Source: Chrysemys picta bellii
Lineage: Eukaryota > Chordata > Testudines > Emydidae
Direction: 5' to 3'
Length of the DNA: 64,000 bases
Assembly (NCBI RefSeq): GCF_011386835.1
Contig: NC_088797.1
Coordinates: 36,517,583-36,581,582, forward strand
Shown one piece after another: positions 1 through 40,844 of the stretch. The position numbers and the translations under genes are program-made. The notes under the pieces were generated by a model that ran no database searches, had not been told where the DNA came from, and saw nothing but the letters and a program-made list of their open reading frames with translations. The stretch's first letter is position 1. Every line of letters starts with the position of its first letter.

Positions 1-81
1 ATATGGTAACCCAATATTTTAAAAATTTTAATAATTTAATATTAAATATTAAATATTTTAATATAAAATAAAATATTTTAA

Positions 82-29064
<28,983 letters not shown>

Positions 29065-31125
29065 AGAAAGACGACGGGACTCATCTGCACAAGGACATAT
29101 ACTTGGGTTAAAAGAAAAGTCAATGCTTTTACTAATAGCAAATCATTTCACTCTGGAAAATTCTCAGCTAGGCTTAAAAACTTTCAAATGCTCAGTGTAA
29201 TGCAAGTCATCTTAAAAATGCAGTGTAATATACTGTGCAACACCTTTTTTTAATGCATAGTGCTCTTTAATTTTTTAAGGGGATGCTTTCAATCCTATAA
29301 AATCCATTCCTGTGTCTTTTATGTTATGTTCAGTTGACAAAGATGACTGGACAATTAGCTATCTTTGTGCTAAGCTAGCTTTCCTGCAAGCTTCACGCAA
29401 GTAGAAGGTACACTTAGAAGAAGGTGGTCAAGTATTATGTTTTTTTATTTGCTTCCTGTGGAAATTAACTTTCTTTTAACGTGGTTTTCAAAGAAGGAAA
29501 ATAGTAAAACAGATAAAATGTGAGCCAAAAATGTGAAGGAGTCTGTGTTTCAAAGAACTAAAGTTTTCTTTGGGCTCCAGTATTATCATCATGAGACTCA
29601 GGAATGTATTGCACTGATAAGTGTTCTTATATTTTAGCCTTACAATGTGATTTATCTTCATTATTTGCCAGTTTAAAAATAGGAAATGCTATAATAACTG
29701 TGAATAGATTAGTCTGTTTTCTATATTTTTTACAGAAAATTATAAATATGGCTCCCCATAGGTACAATTGCAGTATATTTGTGGTTACTGTACTCTCCTG
29801 CGCTAATGACCGAGAATGCTAAAAAGCATGTGCCTTTCTAGAGTAAACATAATTTATGAATGAAGATTTCTAGAACAGTTACAAAGGAGTATGCAAATCT
29901 TTTTGAGTGAAGGCAGTTATTTTTCATTTGTTTTTGGCTTTCTATTTGTTAATACAAACAGTGTATTTTCATTGATTGATTAGAAATATAGGTACCTCAG
30001 CAGACACTGAGCCTCCATGCATCACCACTGCCCTGGTTACTGCATTGTGAACTAAGTGGCACGTTATATGATAAAAATGAAGTATGAATGTCAGTTAGTT
30101 TAACCTGTTTGTCTCTGGTACAATATGGGCACCCTAAAAATGTTGACTTTTACTACTAGCTATTAATAGTGTGTTCAAGCAGGGCACAGTATAATTAATA
30201 TCTTACCTAATAGTAAAAAGAGTACTTACTGTATAACAGCTACGTGTAACAAAATAAGTGTATGCAGCATATTGCATAGGTAGTAAACTATTTTATTTTT
30301 TGTTCTGTTTTTTTAAGTGTTGATTGGCTAGAACAGGCCCATATGACTCAAACTGCATTATTGACAGAAAAATCAGAAGCTACTTAACTAAACCAGGAGG
30401 TAGATCACTGCACATGCTCAGACATGCTGAGCTTTTCAGAAGACTGCCAACAAAGTACATACGAGTGAGATTTTTACACATTTATTTTAAAACATGAGAA
30501 GAGAATGGTTTTCAAGCCATAGCTTTAAAATATTGCTCCTAGGAGGGAAAAATTACCTCAGTTGTGGTATGTTAAATCCTTCGATGATTAAAATTGAAAT
30601 AATGGTCATTTTCTTTCATCCTGTGGGCAATATTTTGCAGCTATCACCTTCAGCCTCAAGCTTTGTTTACATATATGTAATACTGTCAGAGGGACAACTG
30701 TGAATAATTTCCTTAGTTGTGAATTGTCAAAAAAACAACAACAAGAAGTTCAGTGAAGTTAGTCACAAGTGATCTGTTATAAAGAACATAATATTGTGTC
30801 ATTACAGTGTGAGCCAGTAAAATATTCAGCTCTTCTTGTGAGAAACATATGAAATATGCAAGATTATACAGGCAAATATTCGAAAGACATGAATGTATAC
30901 ACAGGCAAATTCTGTGGCACATAGGTTTTTTTACATGGTATTATTGGAAAATGCCACATTGTTCAATAGTATTCCTTTGTGGGGTTTTGTATAATTTATT
31001 TACTAGTACTTGAGAAATACAGATGTGCCTTACATGCTGGTGTTCCTTAAAATTGACAGTTTGAATGTAAATATGACCGTTTATACTTGTTTTATTTAAT
31101 AAAGCTTTATAAGATTCCTTAACGT
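29065..31125 (+). other. NUP210: NUP210 3' untranslated region
   Basis: About 2.05 kb after the TAA without a recognised repeat or convincing ORF, AT-rich throughout. It ends at the AATAAA at 31098-31103, followed within about 30 bp by a GT-rich stretch (gtagtgttgctgg) typical of a cleavage site. The exact cleavage point is inferred. Confidence 0.7.
31098..31103 (+). promoter_or_regulatory. NUP210: Poly(A) signal, probable end of NUP210
   Basis: Canonical AATAAA in tttaataaagctttat, with a GT-rich downstream element from about 31125. It is the best 3'-end signal after the stop codon. Confidence 0.65.
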
Positions 31126-31366
31126 AGTGTTGCTGGCAATTTTTATGTCTTGGCTGCTTGATCGCTAAAATTACATTACAAACTGTTTGCCTCTTGTTAT
31201 TCATATCCCATGCTATACCTTTTATTGTCATGTTGCAAGGTGATTGTAAACTTGTCATGTTTATTGGCTCTAATGATTAACGGGCATATCAAATTTGCTT
31301 ACAGTAAAAGTAAAACATTGTTGTTGTTTTTCTCATTGTCAGTCCTGAAAACTCACCATAGGATTT

Positions 31367-31644
31367 GACAGTCAAGACAGGCTCTTTTCTTCTCACCCAT
31401 CATCTCCACCACAAAGAAAGATCCTGCACACCAGGTTATGCCCTTAGTGACCCCTGTGCAATTCCATTGTCTCCAAACTATGCCCCACAATTACACCGGT
31501 ACAATTGCTTTTACTTTTATTATAACTGGTGTAATTTATGGCATAATTTGGAGACAGTAGGATTATGCAGGTGCCACTGAAAGTGTAATTTGCCCTACAG
31601 GATTTTACAGGTGGTATGAGAAAAATAATCTATCTTGACTGTCC
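31367..31644. repeat. Nested inverted repeat downstream of NUP210
   Basis: The outer arms gacagtcaagacag (31367) and tcttgactgtcc (31633-31644) enclose an inner pair, gtctccaaactatgcc (31469-31500) against ggcataatttggagac (31524-31555), with a 23-bp loop. Intermediate stretches also pair imperfectly. It is probably a palindromic MITE. Confidence 0.7.
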
Positions 31645-33039
31645 AAACCAAGAGTAAGTGTGTAAATTTACCAATTGAAGGAGTTTAAAAAAAAAAACCT
31701 TTTACTTGTAAACTGAGAAAATTTGACATGGAATCACTGAAATACAGGTAAGCTGGAACCCGGGGATGCCATTTTTACTAAGGCACTTTGCAGAGTTGAA
31801 CTGATCTGTAAAGAAGATAACCAAATGTTTTGCTTCATTCTATAGTTAAGCCCATGAACAGCAATGTTAAATGCAAGTTAGTGGCTGTCACCTACACTTA
31901 TATCTTGCAGCTGATTTCTTCTGATATATCCAACTGAGGTGTCCAGATTCTGGACACCTTTGATTCTGTTCTTTTTTTATGAACTTGACTGGGAGTGGCT
32001 GAGAGTGCTCATCTGAAATAGGTGAGGAGTTCCATAAATCTTCTGTGATTGAAATGGTAGGGAACATTCTGGGCCCTTTTCATTGGGTTCCTCAACATTA
32101 GAGTTGGTCAACGTTTTCCAGATTTTGAGGGGTTGTTTGTTAAATCTTTCCTCAAAAATATAATTTTCTATTTAAATATTTTTGTCAAATTTTCATCTAA
32201 AATGTGTAGGTCGTTTTTTTTTCCAGTCAGCTCTGCTGAACATCTCAACTCCCTTGTGTTCAGTGATGTTAAAGGATGCCTTAATTTCCACAGCTCTAAC
32301 TTTGGTTTTTCAGAAAAATGGCGTTTTTTTCCACTTAAAGAGATTGAGAGATACTGAGTTGCTATGGTGATAAGTACTTGAGAAATGCTTATAGACATGT
32401 TTATTCTCCTCAACATACAAATGTCTCTTCTGTTCCAGTACTTAGTCCCTTCCTAGTCTAGGCCACTAGTCCTGTGTTGCATATATTTAATTAAGTGAAC
32501 TGCTCTAAATATTAAGTGACTTGGGTGGAGTGCTTTGGGAACAGCTTGTTGTATATTACACCCCTAGATTTAGTTTCTTGGCATGCATCCAGCTGCTCTA
32601 ATGGTGATTTACCTTAAACTGCTAGTGCTGAGGGTCTAAAAGCAAGATGGCTTGGTTCATGAAGTGACGCGCCACAAGAGGAAACAAAGCTTTTGCGTTA
32701 GAGCCCTGTATGGTCGCATTAAACCACTGGTGCTCTGGAGGGTTATTTGGGGCTGTAAGTGCTCTTTGTCTAAACAAATTGCTGCCACTGTAAACTCAAA
32801 TCTTTCCTTAAAAGAACAGTTTGAGTAGAATAAGGCTCAGGCTTTCTGCACCTAATGCTGAGATTTCTTTCTCACACATTTATTGTAAGCTGATAAATTT
32901 GCAACTATGATGAGTACTTTCCAGTGGGGTCATAGAAACACTGCATGAGTTAATTGATTCTTGTACTGTGATGCTATGACCAAATGTCAATGGAGCACAT
33001 AAGGCCAAGTCCTGGTCCATTAATACTTAGTCCTACCAT
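31645..33039. other. Intergenic, nothing recognised
   Basis: AT-rich sequence between the inverted repeat and a CR1 tail. There is no coding signature, no RNA gene and no repeat that I can name. The overlapping frames near 32133-32416 are opposite-strand chance frames. Confidence 0.6.
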
Positions 33040-33105
33040 GAGTGCAGAGAACTGGACTAGAAGACCTCTCAGGGTCCCTTCCAGTCCTATGATTCTATGA
33101 TTTAA
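33040..33105 (+). mobile_element. CR1 3' terminus (plus)
   Basis: gacctctcagggtcccttcc then agtcctatgattctatgatt: the standard CR1 3' end with its ATTCTATGA terminal repeat. Confidence 0.8.
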
Positions 33106-33650
33106 GTTCTGTAGGAATTTTGTCATTGCCTTCAGTGGGATCATGATTCGGTCTTTGTTGCAATGGCCTTTGGTTAATCAGCAAAATTATTTCCTAGTGT
33201 TGGTTCTTAGAGTGAATAAAATCCTTCATTGGTTGACGTAGAACTGGTTGAATATTGCAGGGAAAAAAAATCAAAACCCAAATCTGTGAATATTCAAATT
33301 TCTGAACAAATGAGTTGGTCTGTTTGCAACCTTGTGTTTACTTCTCTGAATATCCAATTGAATGAGCTCAGTGGCAGAAATGCTGGCTTGCAACAGCGAG
33401 TGGTCAGTGACTACTGCAGGAAATGTCCAGGAAGCAAATAGTTTAAATTGATAATTGCACATATTTGTACTGGCAACCTGATTTTAAGAGTTATGCTCAT
33501 GTAGTGAGGGAACAGAAACGCCCCCTGAAAAAATGTGGCCAGCCTAAGCAGCTATTACTTTGGGTTGTCTGTACTTAAAAGTTAATTCAAATTAAAGTAG
33601 GATGTGAATTTAAAGCACAATAGCTAATCCTGAATAACTCCATGTGCAGA

Positions 33651-34155
33651 GGATACGCAAGAGGATAAATGGACACAAGTCAGATATCAGGAATGGCAAT
33701 ATACAAAAACCTGTAGGAGAACACTTCAACCTCCCTGGCCACACAATAGCAGATGTAAAGGTAGCCATCTTACAGCAAAAAAAAAAAAAACTTCAGGACC
33801 AGACTCCAAAGAGAAACTGCTGAGCTCCAGTTCATTTGCAAATTTGACACCATCAGATCAGGATTAAACAAAGACTGTGAATGGCTATCCAACTACAGAA
33901 GCAGTTTCTCCTCCCTTGGTGTTCACACCTCAACTGCTAGCAGAGCACCTCACAGTCCCTGATTGAACTAACCTCGTTATCTCCACACTGATTTATACCT
34001 GCCTCTGGAGATTTCCATTACTTGCATCTGAAGAAGTGAGGTTCTTACCCACGAAAGCTTATGCTCCGAATACTTCTGTTAGTCTCAAAGGTGCCACAGG
34101 ACCCTCTGTTGCTTTTTACAGATTCAGACTAACACGGCTACCCCTCTGATACTTC
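33651..34155 (+). mobile_element. Penelope-like element, 5'-truncated
   Basis: A 505-bp insertion flanked by an exact 14-bp duplication, actccatgtgcaga, at 33637-33650 and 34156-34169. The first part (33662-33962) encodes the end of a GIY-YIG-type region: RINGHKSDI, PVGEHFNLPGH and, in another frame, ELQFICKFDTIRSGLN then a stop. These match the R..H...I, HFN..GH and E..I..l.t...GLN spacing of Penelope-like retroelements (PLE) as I recall it. The frame changes at an A14 run (33777-33790). The 3' part holds cacgaaagcttatgctcc, a tail seen often in turtle genomes. Confidence 0.75.
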
Positions 34156-34195
34156 ACTCCATGTGCAGACGCTCTTATTCCAGAATAAAAGCCCC

Positions 34196-34865
34196 TGTCA
34201 CAGGCTGGCTGATCAGTCCTTTAAGGGAAACAGGCTCAGCCTTGACTGTGGCATAGCAGTTATCCCCAGCTGATCCTGATGGTGTGACTTAATTACAACT
34301 AGTGAGCCCAGCTGTGAAAGGGTCAGGGTGGACCACAGAGAGAGGGAAGAGAACTCAGTGAGGGAGGAGACCCAGGAGAGAGGAGCAAAGGGAGTTCTTT
34401 TTCTCTGGGAGGGGCCTTTTGAAGGCAGGCCTGAGAGGATCACAAAGAGCAGGTCAGGCTCTTGTGAGAAGCACAGAATCCCTGGGAGGAAGCCAGAGTC
34501 CCAGGAGAGGGGAAGCTGTGAGGAAACAAGCTAGGAAGAAAGGGCCTCAGACAAAGGAGCAAAGAGGGAGCTCTTCAGGGCCTGGGAGTGGGGGTTAAGA
34601 GCAGGGGACTTTAACATAGCCTGAGGGGGGCAGAAGGATCTTCTGTTTGGATGTTGGTGTGGGTTTTTTTAGATGGACTTTTGTTACCCTGGTAGGGGAC
34701 AGAACTGGAAAGAGGTGAGCGGACTAGAGGACTGGCATGGAAGATGTAGCCAGACAGTCCATTTCTGGGCAAAAGAAATGGTCAGCGGGGTGCTGGAGAT
34801 GAAGACCCCTGTAATACCATGATCTGATGCTGGGGCCACTACAGTGGTGAGTGGAACCATTTACA
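34196..34865 (+). mobile_element. LTR-like segment
   Basis: It begins TGTCACAGGCTGGC and continues ccTTTAAGGGAAACAGGCTC, similar to the segment at 53105. It is rich in ggagag purine runs. The right end and target duplication are unresolved, and 34196-34865 is approximate. Confidence 0.45.
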
Positions 34866-35499
34866 GTGTCCTTTTGCAGTTTAGCATAATCCACTTTCAC
34901 AACTCCATGTGTAGACCAAGCCCTTAGAATATCTGATAATTGTAATGTATTGCTAAGGAGTGAGCTACAGACCTGAAATTATTCAACAATGAAGAAAACC
35001 ATATTCTGTTTGCAGATGACTCTCAAAACAAAAAAGGCAATGTTCCAGTGTGACAAAGACAGATTTCTTTTGAGCTTCTTGCAGTACACAGCGTGTGTAA
35101 ATCATTTAGTTCTTCTTCTTGTGCATGCAAAATGTTTTGGAGGCCACACGACATTTTTGCACTCTGCTTCTGTTACCTGGGTAGCTCCTGGGCTAATGAT
35201 TTTAGAAGGTTACAAAGTACTTTTGTTCTTTTGTGTGTTTTAAAGCATGCCCATTTCTTAATAAAATATATGGGCAACAGATTTTTGAGATCTTTGATTC
35301 TTTTAAAGGGACAGGTAATTTTAGCTAACATTTCAGTAATGGAAACCAACATTTTTTAAAAATTGGTTTTATTAAATTTCTAACCCACGAGCCTTGCAAA
35401 AACGATTGTAGATTTTTCTGACTTTGTTCTGAGAATAGGTTCAGACGGTTCTGTCTGGAAAGGATAATGGTAAATGTATGTCAATTGTAAAGATCCTTT
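34866..35499. other. Intergenic, nothing beyond the MITE end
   Basis: The MITE ends at 34923. The rest to about 35500 is AT-rich, with two overlapping frames (34989-35359) that lack any family signature. No repeat is recognised. Confidence 0.6.
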
Positions 35500-36540
35500 T
35501 TCCTATGATATTTTTTTTAAATGGGACTGAGAGTGTTAACCCTTCCCTGCTGACAGAGAAAGCCACGCCCCTGAAGCTCTGCTGGGCATGCTCCAACCAG
35601 GAACCAAGCATAAAAGCCTGCAGAATCAGGGGCTGGGGAAGGAGGATGCCCAGCGGAAGCTCCATCCCAGGAGCAGTTGCGACCCTTACAGGAGGGAGCT
35701 GAGGAGCCAGGAAGCGGGCCCAAAGACTGGCAGCTGTTGGAACCCCAGGGAGCACCGGGTGCTGAGGAACCTGAAGACCCTGATGCCACAGGAACTGCTA
35801 AGTTTGGATTACTGGTAGGAAGTGACCCAGGGAAGGGAAGGGAGTGGTATCTACCACCACTCTGAGGGCAGCGTGTTGCGGTAGGATTCCCCGCTGACCC
35901 ATGGCCAATCACACTGTCACTGACAGGGCCCTGGGTCAGAGCCCGGTGAAGGTGGGTGGGCCCCGGGCTCCCCTACCCAGAGGCGTAGTGAGCGCCCTCC
36001 GTACCCTCCGACCGGAGGGGGCCCCGCAAGGAAAGGGGCCCCTAAAAGTGGCAAAATAAATACCGCATTCCAGTTTCTGCATTGTAAGGGGCCCCGCCCG
36101 GACATATGTTCGGAGGGGGCCACCATTCGGAGGGGGCCACGTTCTTTGTTGCTACGGCCCTGCCCCTACCGGGGGTCTCTAATGCCCCCCCCTTGTGACG
36201 ACATAGTCCACTGACCCCTCTCACACCCCAAAGGAGATAGATGGACTCCAGCCTCGGGGCCACGCTATCCCCCGAGGGGAAAAGAATTTAGAGAGACTCT
36301 GGCCATTGGGCCCCGCTGCTTTAGGAGCACACTACATGGACTCCGGCCTCTAGGCCGCGCTGTCCTACCAGGGGAAGCGGATTTAGAGGGACTCTGGCCA
36401 TTGGGCCATGCAGCCCTGACTACCAGGGAGGTAGTAAAACCAACGTAGATGCAGGGAGGCGGGGTTAACCTCCTCCCCCTCCCCCGCCCCTTGAATCAAA
36501 GGGGTTGACGAGGAACAAAACCCGCCACAGGCATAAAAGT
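35500..36540. repeat. GC-rich repetitive block, unclassified
   Basis: An abrupt GC-rich island in AT-rich surroundings, with cggagggggcc repeated (36013, 36113, 36131) and a 95-bp tandem pair (36241-36430). It contains cataaaagcc, a TATA-like box, near 35610. It may be an LTR or retroelement leader, but I find no gag/pol frame and no TG/CA ends. Frames on both strands overlap and are not convincing. Confidence 0.5.
36241..36430 (+). repeat. 95-bp tandem repeat, two units
   Basis: Unit 1 (36241) and unit 2 (36336) both start atggactcc and contain agactctggccattgggcc, with a period of 95 bp. Confidence 0.8.
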
Positions 36541-36815
36541 AAAAAATGACTCACAAGCAGGAAACTTTATCTCTGCAAGGCTGAAAGTCACAGACTAATC
36601 AACTGATCTGTAAGATACAGCTGCACTCTGTGTATTTGCTCGGCCTTTAGCGTTAGCAAGCGTTAGAAAAGGAATTGGCAATGCTTGTTTTAAAATAAGT
36701 TATCATTAAGTCCTACTCAAGTTGTGGCTTCTGTCATTGATGGAACACTTTCCTCAAGGGGAAGGACATATCATGCTAACAAAGCAGATGATGGTTGTCA
36801 GACTTTCAAGTACTG

Positions 36816-37070
36816 AACATAAGAATGGCCATACTGGGTCAGACCAAAGGTCCATCTAGCCCAGTATCCTGACTTCCGACAGTGACCAGTGCCAGGTGAC
36901 CCAGAGGGAATGAACAGAACAGGTAATCATCAAGTGATCCATCCCCTGTTGCCCATTCCTAGCTTTTGGCAAACAGAGGCTAGGGACACCATCCCTGCCC
37001 ATCCTGGCTAATAGCCATTGATGGACCTATCCTCAATGAATTTATCTAGTTCTTTTCTTATCTGGTACTG
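36816..37070 (-). mobile_element. CR1-like 3' region (minus)
   Basis: acataagaatggccatactg, ggtcagaccaaaggtccatc and ctagcccagtatcctg: the reverse complement of the family at 23290-23500, in a longer copy. The opposite orientation of the two copies confirms that it is dispersed. Confidence 0.7.
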
Positions 37071-39322
37071 GGGTGAAAGAAACTTAGTAACATGATTTCA
37101 AAGAAATAATGTAGGGAATAACACCAGAATAGAGAACTTAACATAATAGGTATCTCTCCCCACTTACTGAAATTCATACAGTGCTGTTACATTTCTGAAA
37201 TCTTTTTCTACTAATTAAGTTGGCCTTGGGTCTTCTGTGCCTTTCATTTACATATCAAGACAAAACTAGTGTACAGGACTTTATTCCAATCCCATGCTCT
37301 TTGCTAAGTAGCTTAGATCTGTCTTCAAGGCTTTATCCCCAAACTGCAACTGGGAAGCTACTTACTTGCGGCAATAAGTGTGCAGTCCTCATAAAAATGT
37401 GATCCGTTGTAATTTGCATAATACATTATGCACTTTCCTTTTATGATTTTTTTTTTAAATGGAGAAACCCTGTATCATGCTGTTGCCCCAGAGAATGAAG
37501 CAAGGAAGGGCTTAGCTGAAGCAGGGTCATTTAGCAGCATCCTTGTGTATGTGAGCTTTGTACTGCAACAAAACAAGGATGCTTAGTGCACAGATGGCAC
37601 ATCAAATTGGCAATAGGATAAAGGGCATTTTGGTCTCAGCTCTAGGTTGGCGCATTGCATCCAGACCACTTGCTGCCCACCAGTGGTTGCTTAATAGCCC
37701 AGGTGAAAAGAATGATGTTCTCGCACTAATCTCTAATGTACAGCTTTTAGGTCAGTCTGGTTCTTAGTGCAACATCACAGACCCTACCATTATTCAGTGG
37801 TGTGGTTTTTGGGAGTCTCCCCTACAGAGTGAGGTCACGTGTCATGACTAGAGGTGGTTCTTCCAGGCTAAGCACGGGGATGATTGCTGTAGGGGAAGCT
37901 TCTCCTGCCAGTGCCTCTGCTCTTCTTTTTCTGTTGATAAATAAAGAACGTCAGTCTCTTGGGCTGTCTAGCTAACACATTTCCTGAGCTCTAAGGTAGA
38001 TTTTCTGCCCTGTCTGACTCCCTTTGCACCCCTCAAGAGATACTGTGGGAGTGGAAATCACCCATAAATTCCTTGCTGAGGATTCCCCCAGCAATGGGCA
38101 CGGAGCCAGCCCACACCTCCCTTCCTGCAACCCCAACACAGAGGTACGCCTGGAGGCAGTGGATGGTAGCAAGAGCATGCTGCCCTCTGGCTGTCCCTTG
38201 CTGGCAGAGTGTCCTTTTGGAGACTATAGCCAGCTAGAGCAAGTTAGAGCAGCCCACAGACTGATCTAACGTGTGCCAAGGTGAGTGCTGGGTCAGAACC
38301 AAGGAGCTCCGTGACAGTCACCCTAGTCTGCTGTGCCAAGCAGAAACTGGATATAACAAGGCCAAACATATATTACCTTTGTCCAGCCTACTGAATATTT
38401 GTTAAGTTCCTGGGCAGAAAACTACGGGAGAAATAAGCAGTGTTGATACAAGTGTGAAAGTTAAACCTTCCTCTGGCTTGTATCGGTGCTTTGAGGGAGT
38501 AGTGAAATACCACAGGAAGCTTCCGTCCTCCACTCTCACTCTGCATGCAAGTGCACCAGTGAGACCAGGTGCCTCCTAGCTCTTCACTGAGCCGTAGGAG
38601 CCTGGTTCTCTGGTGTGTTGCACTCATTTCACGGGTTGAATGAATCTGATATTGATGTAGCCTTGTGGAGACGTAGGTCCTTGAGTTGGTGGGATTTTAG
38701 TAATACACCTACCAATAAAGTATAGCCCCCAGGGCACAGTCTGCTGGCTTGAATGTGGTTAGATCCCTGTGATCCTAGCATATGTGCTACAGTCAGCAAC
38801 TAGAACTAAAGGCACAAACAGCCTCCTGTTAGAGGAGCAAAAGTGTGTACAGCAGAACGTATCATATGCTTGGCTTCCCTCAGATACCCTGCCCTTTGTT
38901 AGCAGGATGGCTCCAGAGGCCCATTGTACAGCTGGCAACATTCCTCTTTCCCCCATGCTCCATTGTTTAGCCCCTGAGTGAGGGCAAGTTTTGGACCCTA
39001 CTTTTATACTCTCAGCTGCTTCGTTACTGGTCATTACCGCGGCATTAGGCTTGTGGCTGCATTAATCGGATGTCCCATCACTGCATTGAAATGGCAATGA
39101 AATCTCATGATGTGTGCGTATACCGGGGGTCTCATTTGTTCACTGTGCCATGTACATAGGTGAAACAATGTGTTGTTTTAAAATCCATTGCTGTACTTTA
39201 AATGTTTTTTTTTCCAGAAAGAAATGTGGCTTGTTCATGTCTTAATAACAACCGCTTATATTCATAGTCACGTGACTAGGTTAATGATGATCTAAATCAC
39301 CTACAAACGTTCCTCCTGCTTC
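37071..39322. other. Intergenic, nothing recognised
   Basis: About 2.2 kb with no convincing exon, RNA gene or named repeat. It contains a T9 run near 37449. The open frames at 38024-39034 overlap on both strands and have no family signature. Confidence 0.55.
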
Positions 39323-39480
39323 AGAATCATAGATGTTAAGGCCACAAGGGACCGTTGTGACTCTGTGGTCAGAGCTACTGCACAGACTGTAGCATTTCAC
39401 ATAATATCCCTGCATCAGGCCCATAACATCCGGCTGAGCAGGACCATATCGTTGAACAAGCTTTGACTGTCTGAATTAAA
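39323..39480 (-). mobile_element. CR1-type LINE 3' fragment
   Basis: gaatcatagatgttaaggcc, then cacaagggaccgttgtgact, is the reversed CR1 3' terminus. It is 5'-truncated. Confidence 0.65.
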
Positions 39481-40451
39481 GACTTCAAGTGACATGGAAT
39501 CTTCCCTAGGTAATTTGCTTTAATAATTAATAAGACTCACTTAAAACTTTGTGCTTAATTTCCAGTCCAAATTCGTCTAGCTTCAATTTCCAGCTATTGA
39601 CTTCAGTGGAACTACATGTGTGCTTAAAGTTAGGCCCAGGCTTATATGGGGATTTAGTTTCTCGGGTTCTTCTCTTCCAGCTTTGAAGCTCAAAATTAAT
39701 AGCAAGAGTATCAAGCTGATTTTATCATTCTTCTTTTTATTCAGCATCATTATGTTTGAGTTATCGTGAATTCTTCACTTCCACTCACAATAAACCCAGC
39801 AACATTTTCTATACTTTCCCCATTACTGCTCAGCCTTTACATCTGCAGGACTATTTTTGTTGCAGGTGGTGACTAGTACTGTTTACCACTGCAGGTGGCC
39901 TGCTCCAGAGCTTTTTGTATTTATAATCCTGTTCCTGCAATTTATAATGTCTCATAACAATCCAACACAGCATTGTTTCTCCTGTGTGTTGTTTTGCTTG
40001 GGTGTCAGTGTTTCAGGATCTGTGCGGTTTGTAATAATTACTAAATGGTTTGCAGAGAGTAGTTGGCCGTTTCCATGTAGCAGCAGATGCATCTGTTTAT
40101 AATTCACTCTCAGATTGTTTCTCTCTCCCTTTTTTGATCCAGCTTCATCTTTTAAAGTGGTGTTTCTACTCTGCTCTATCCAAAATGGCTGTGCAGTCAC
40201 TCTGGATCTTACATTTTATTGATTTAGTTAGCATTGATAACTATATTTCCAGGGAGCAGTAGCTGCTGTTATATAAGTAGTGGCACTGATATGACTCACT
40301 AAATTTTTCATGCTTCTTGAGTACTTTTGGCCTCACTGCTTTTTCTCATGGAAGAGGTTCTTTACTGAAGACATTTCATTGTCCCAGTAACCTTGGACAA
40401 TGTGTAGTTGCAATCAACCAGATTGTTACACGCTCTTTTTTTCAACGCTTC
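39481..40451. other. Intergenic, nothing recognised
   Basis: AT-rich sequence up to the Harbinger insertion. A short stretch near 39596-39640 (ttgacttcagtggaactac, cttaaagttaggccc) resembles a common turtle MITE. No gene signature. Confidence 0.55.
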
Positions 40452-40454
40452 TTA

Positions 40455-40470
40455 GGCCTGGTCTACACTA
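40455..40470 (+). repeat. Harbinger left terminal inverted repeat
   Basis: GGCCTGGTCTACACTA, preceded by the TTA target duplication. The inner ten bases GTCTACACTA style core is exact to the right end; mismatches are confined to positions 3-6. Confidence 0.9.
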
Positions 40471-40844
40471 GGCGTTTATGTCGAAGTTAGCGCCGTTACA
40501 TCGAATTAACCATGCACCCGTCCACACCGCAAAGCTATTTAGTTCGACATAGAGGTCTCTTAAATTCGACTTCTGTACTCCTCCCCGACAAGGGGAGTAG
40601 CGCTAAATTCAACATGGCCATGTCGAATTAGGCTAGGTGTGGATGGAAATCGACGCTAATAGCTCCGGGAGCTATCCCAGAGTGCACCACTCTGTTGAAG
40701 CTCTGGACAGCAGTCCGAGCTCGGATGCTCTGACCAGCCACACAGGAAAAGCCCCGGGAAAATTTGAATTCCTTTTCCTGTCTGGGCAGTTTGAATCTCA
40801 TTTCCTGTCTGGACATCGTGGCGAGCTCAGCAGCACTGGCAACG

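Larger units (their letters stand above)
33562..34923. mobile_element. Harbinger-type MITE interrupted by two insertions
   Basis: The left end gggttgtctgtacttaaaag and the right end catgtgtagaccaagccc, followed by TTA, look like MITE ends of the Harbinger type common in turtles. Internal text (ttattccagaataaaag, then gtttagcataatcca) is split by a Penelope fragment (33651-34155) and an LTR-like segment (from 34196). Confidence 0.55.

Noticed and set aside
35441..36263. Overlapping frames on both strands (up to 131 codons)
   Set aside because: GC-rich repetitive block, no family signature, opposite frames equally open.
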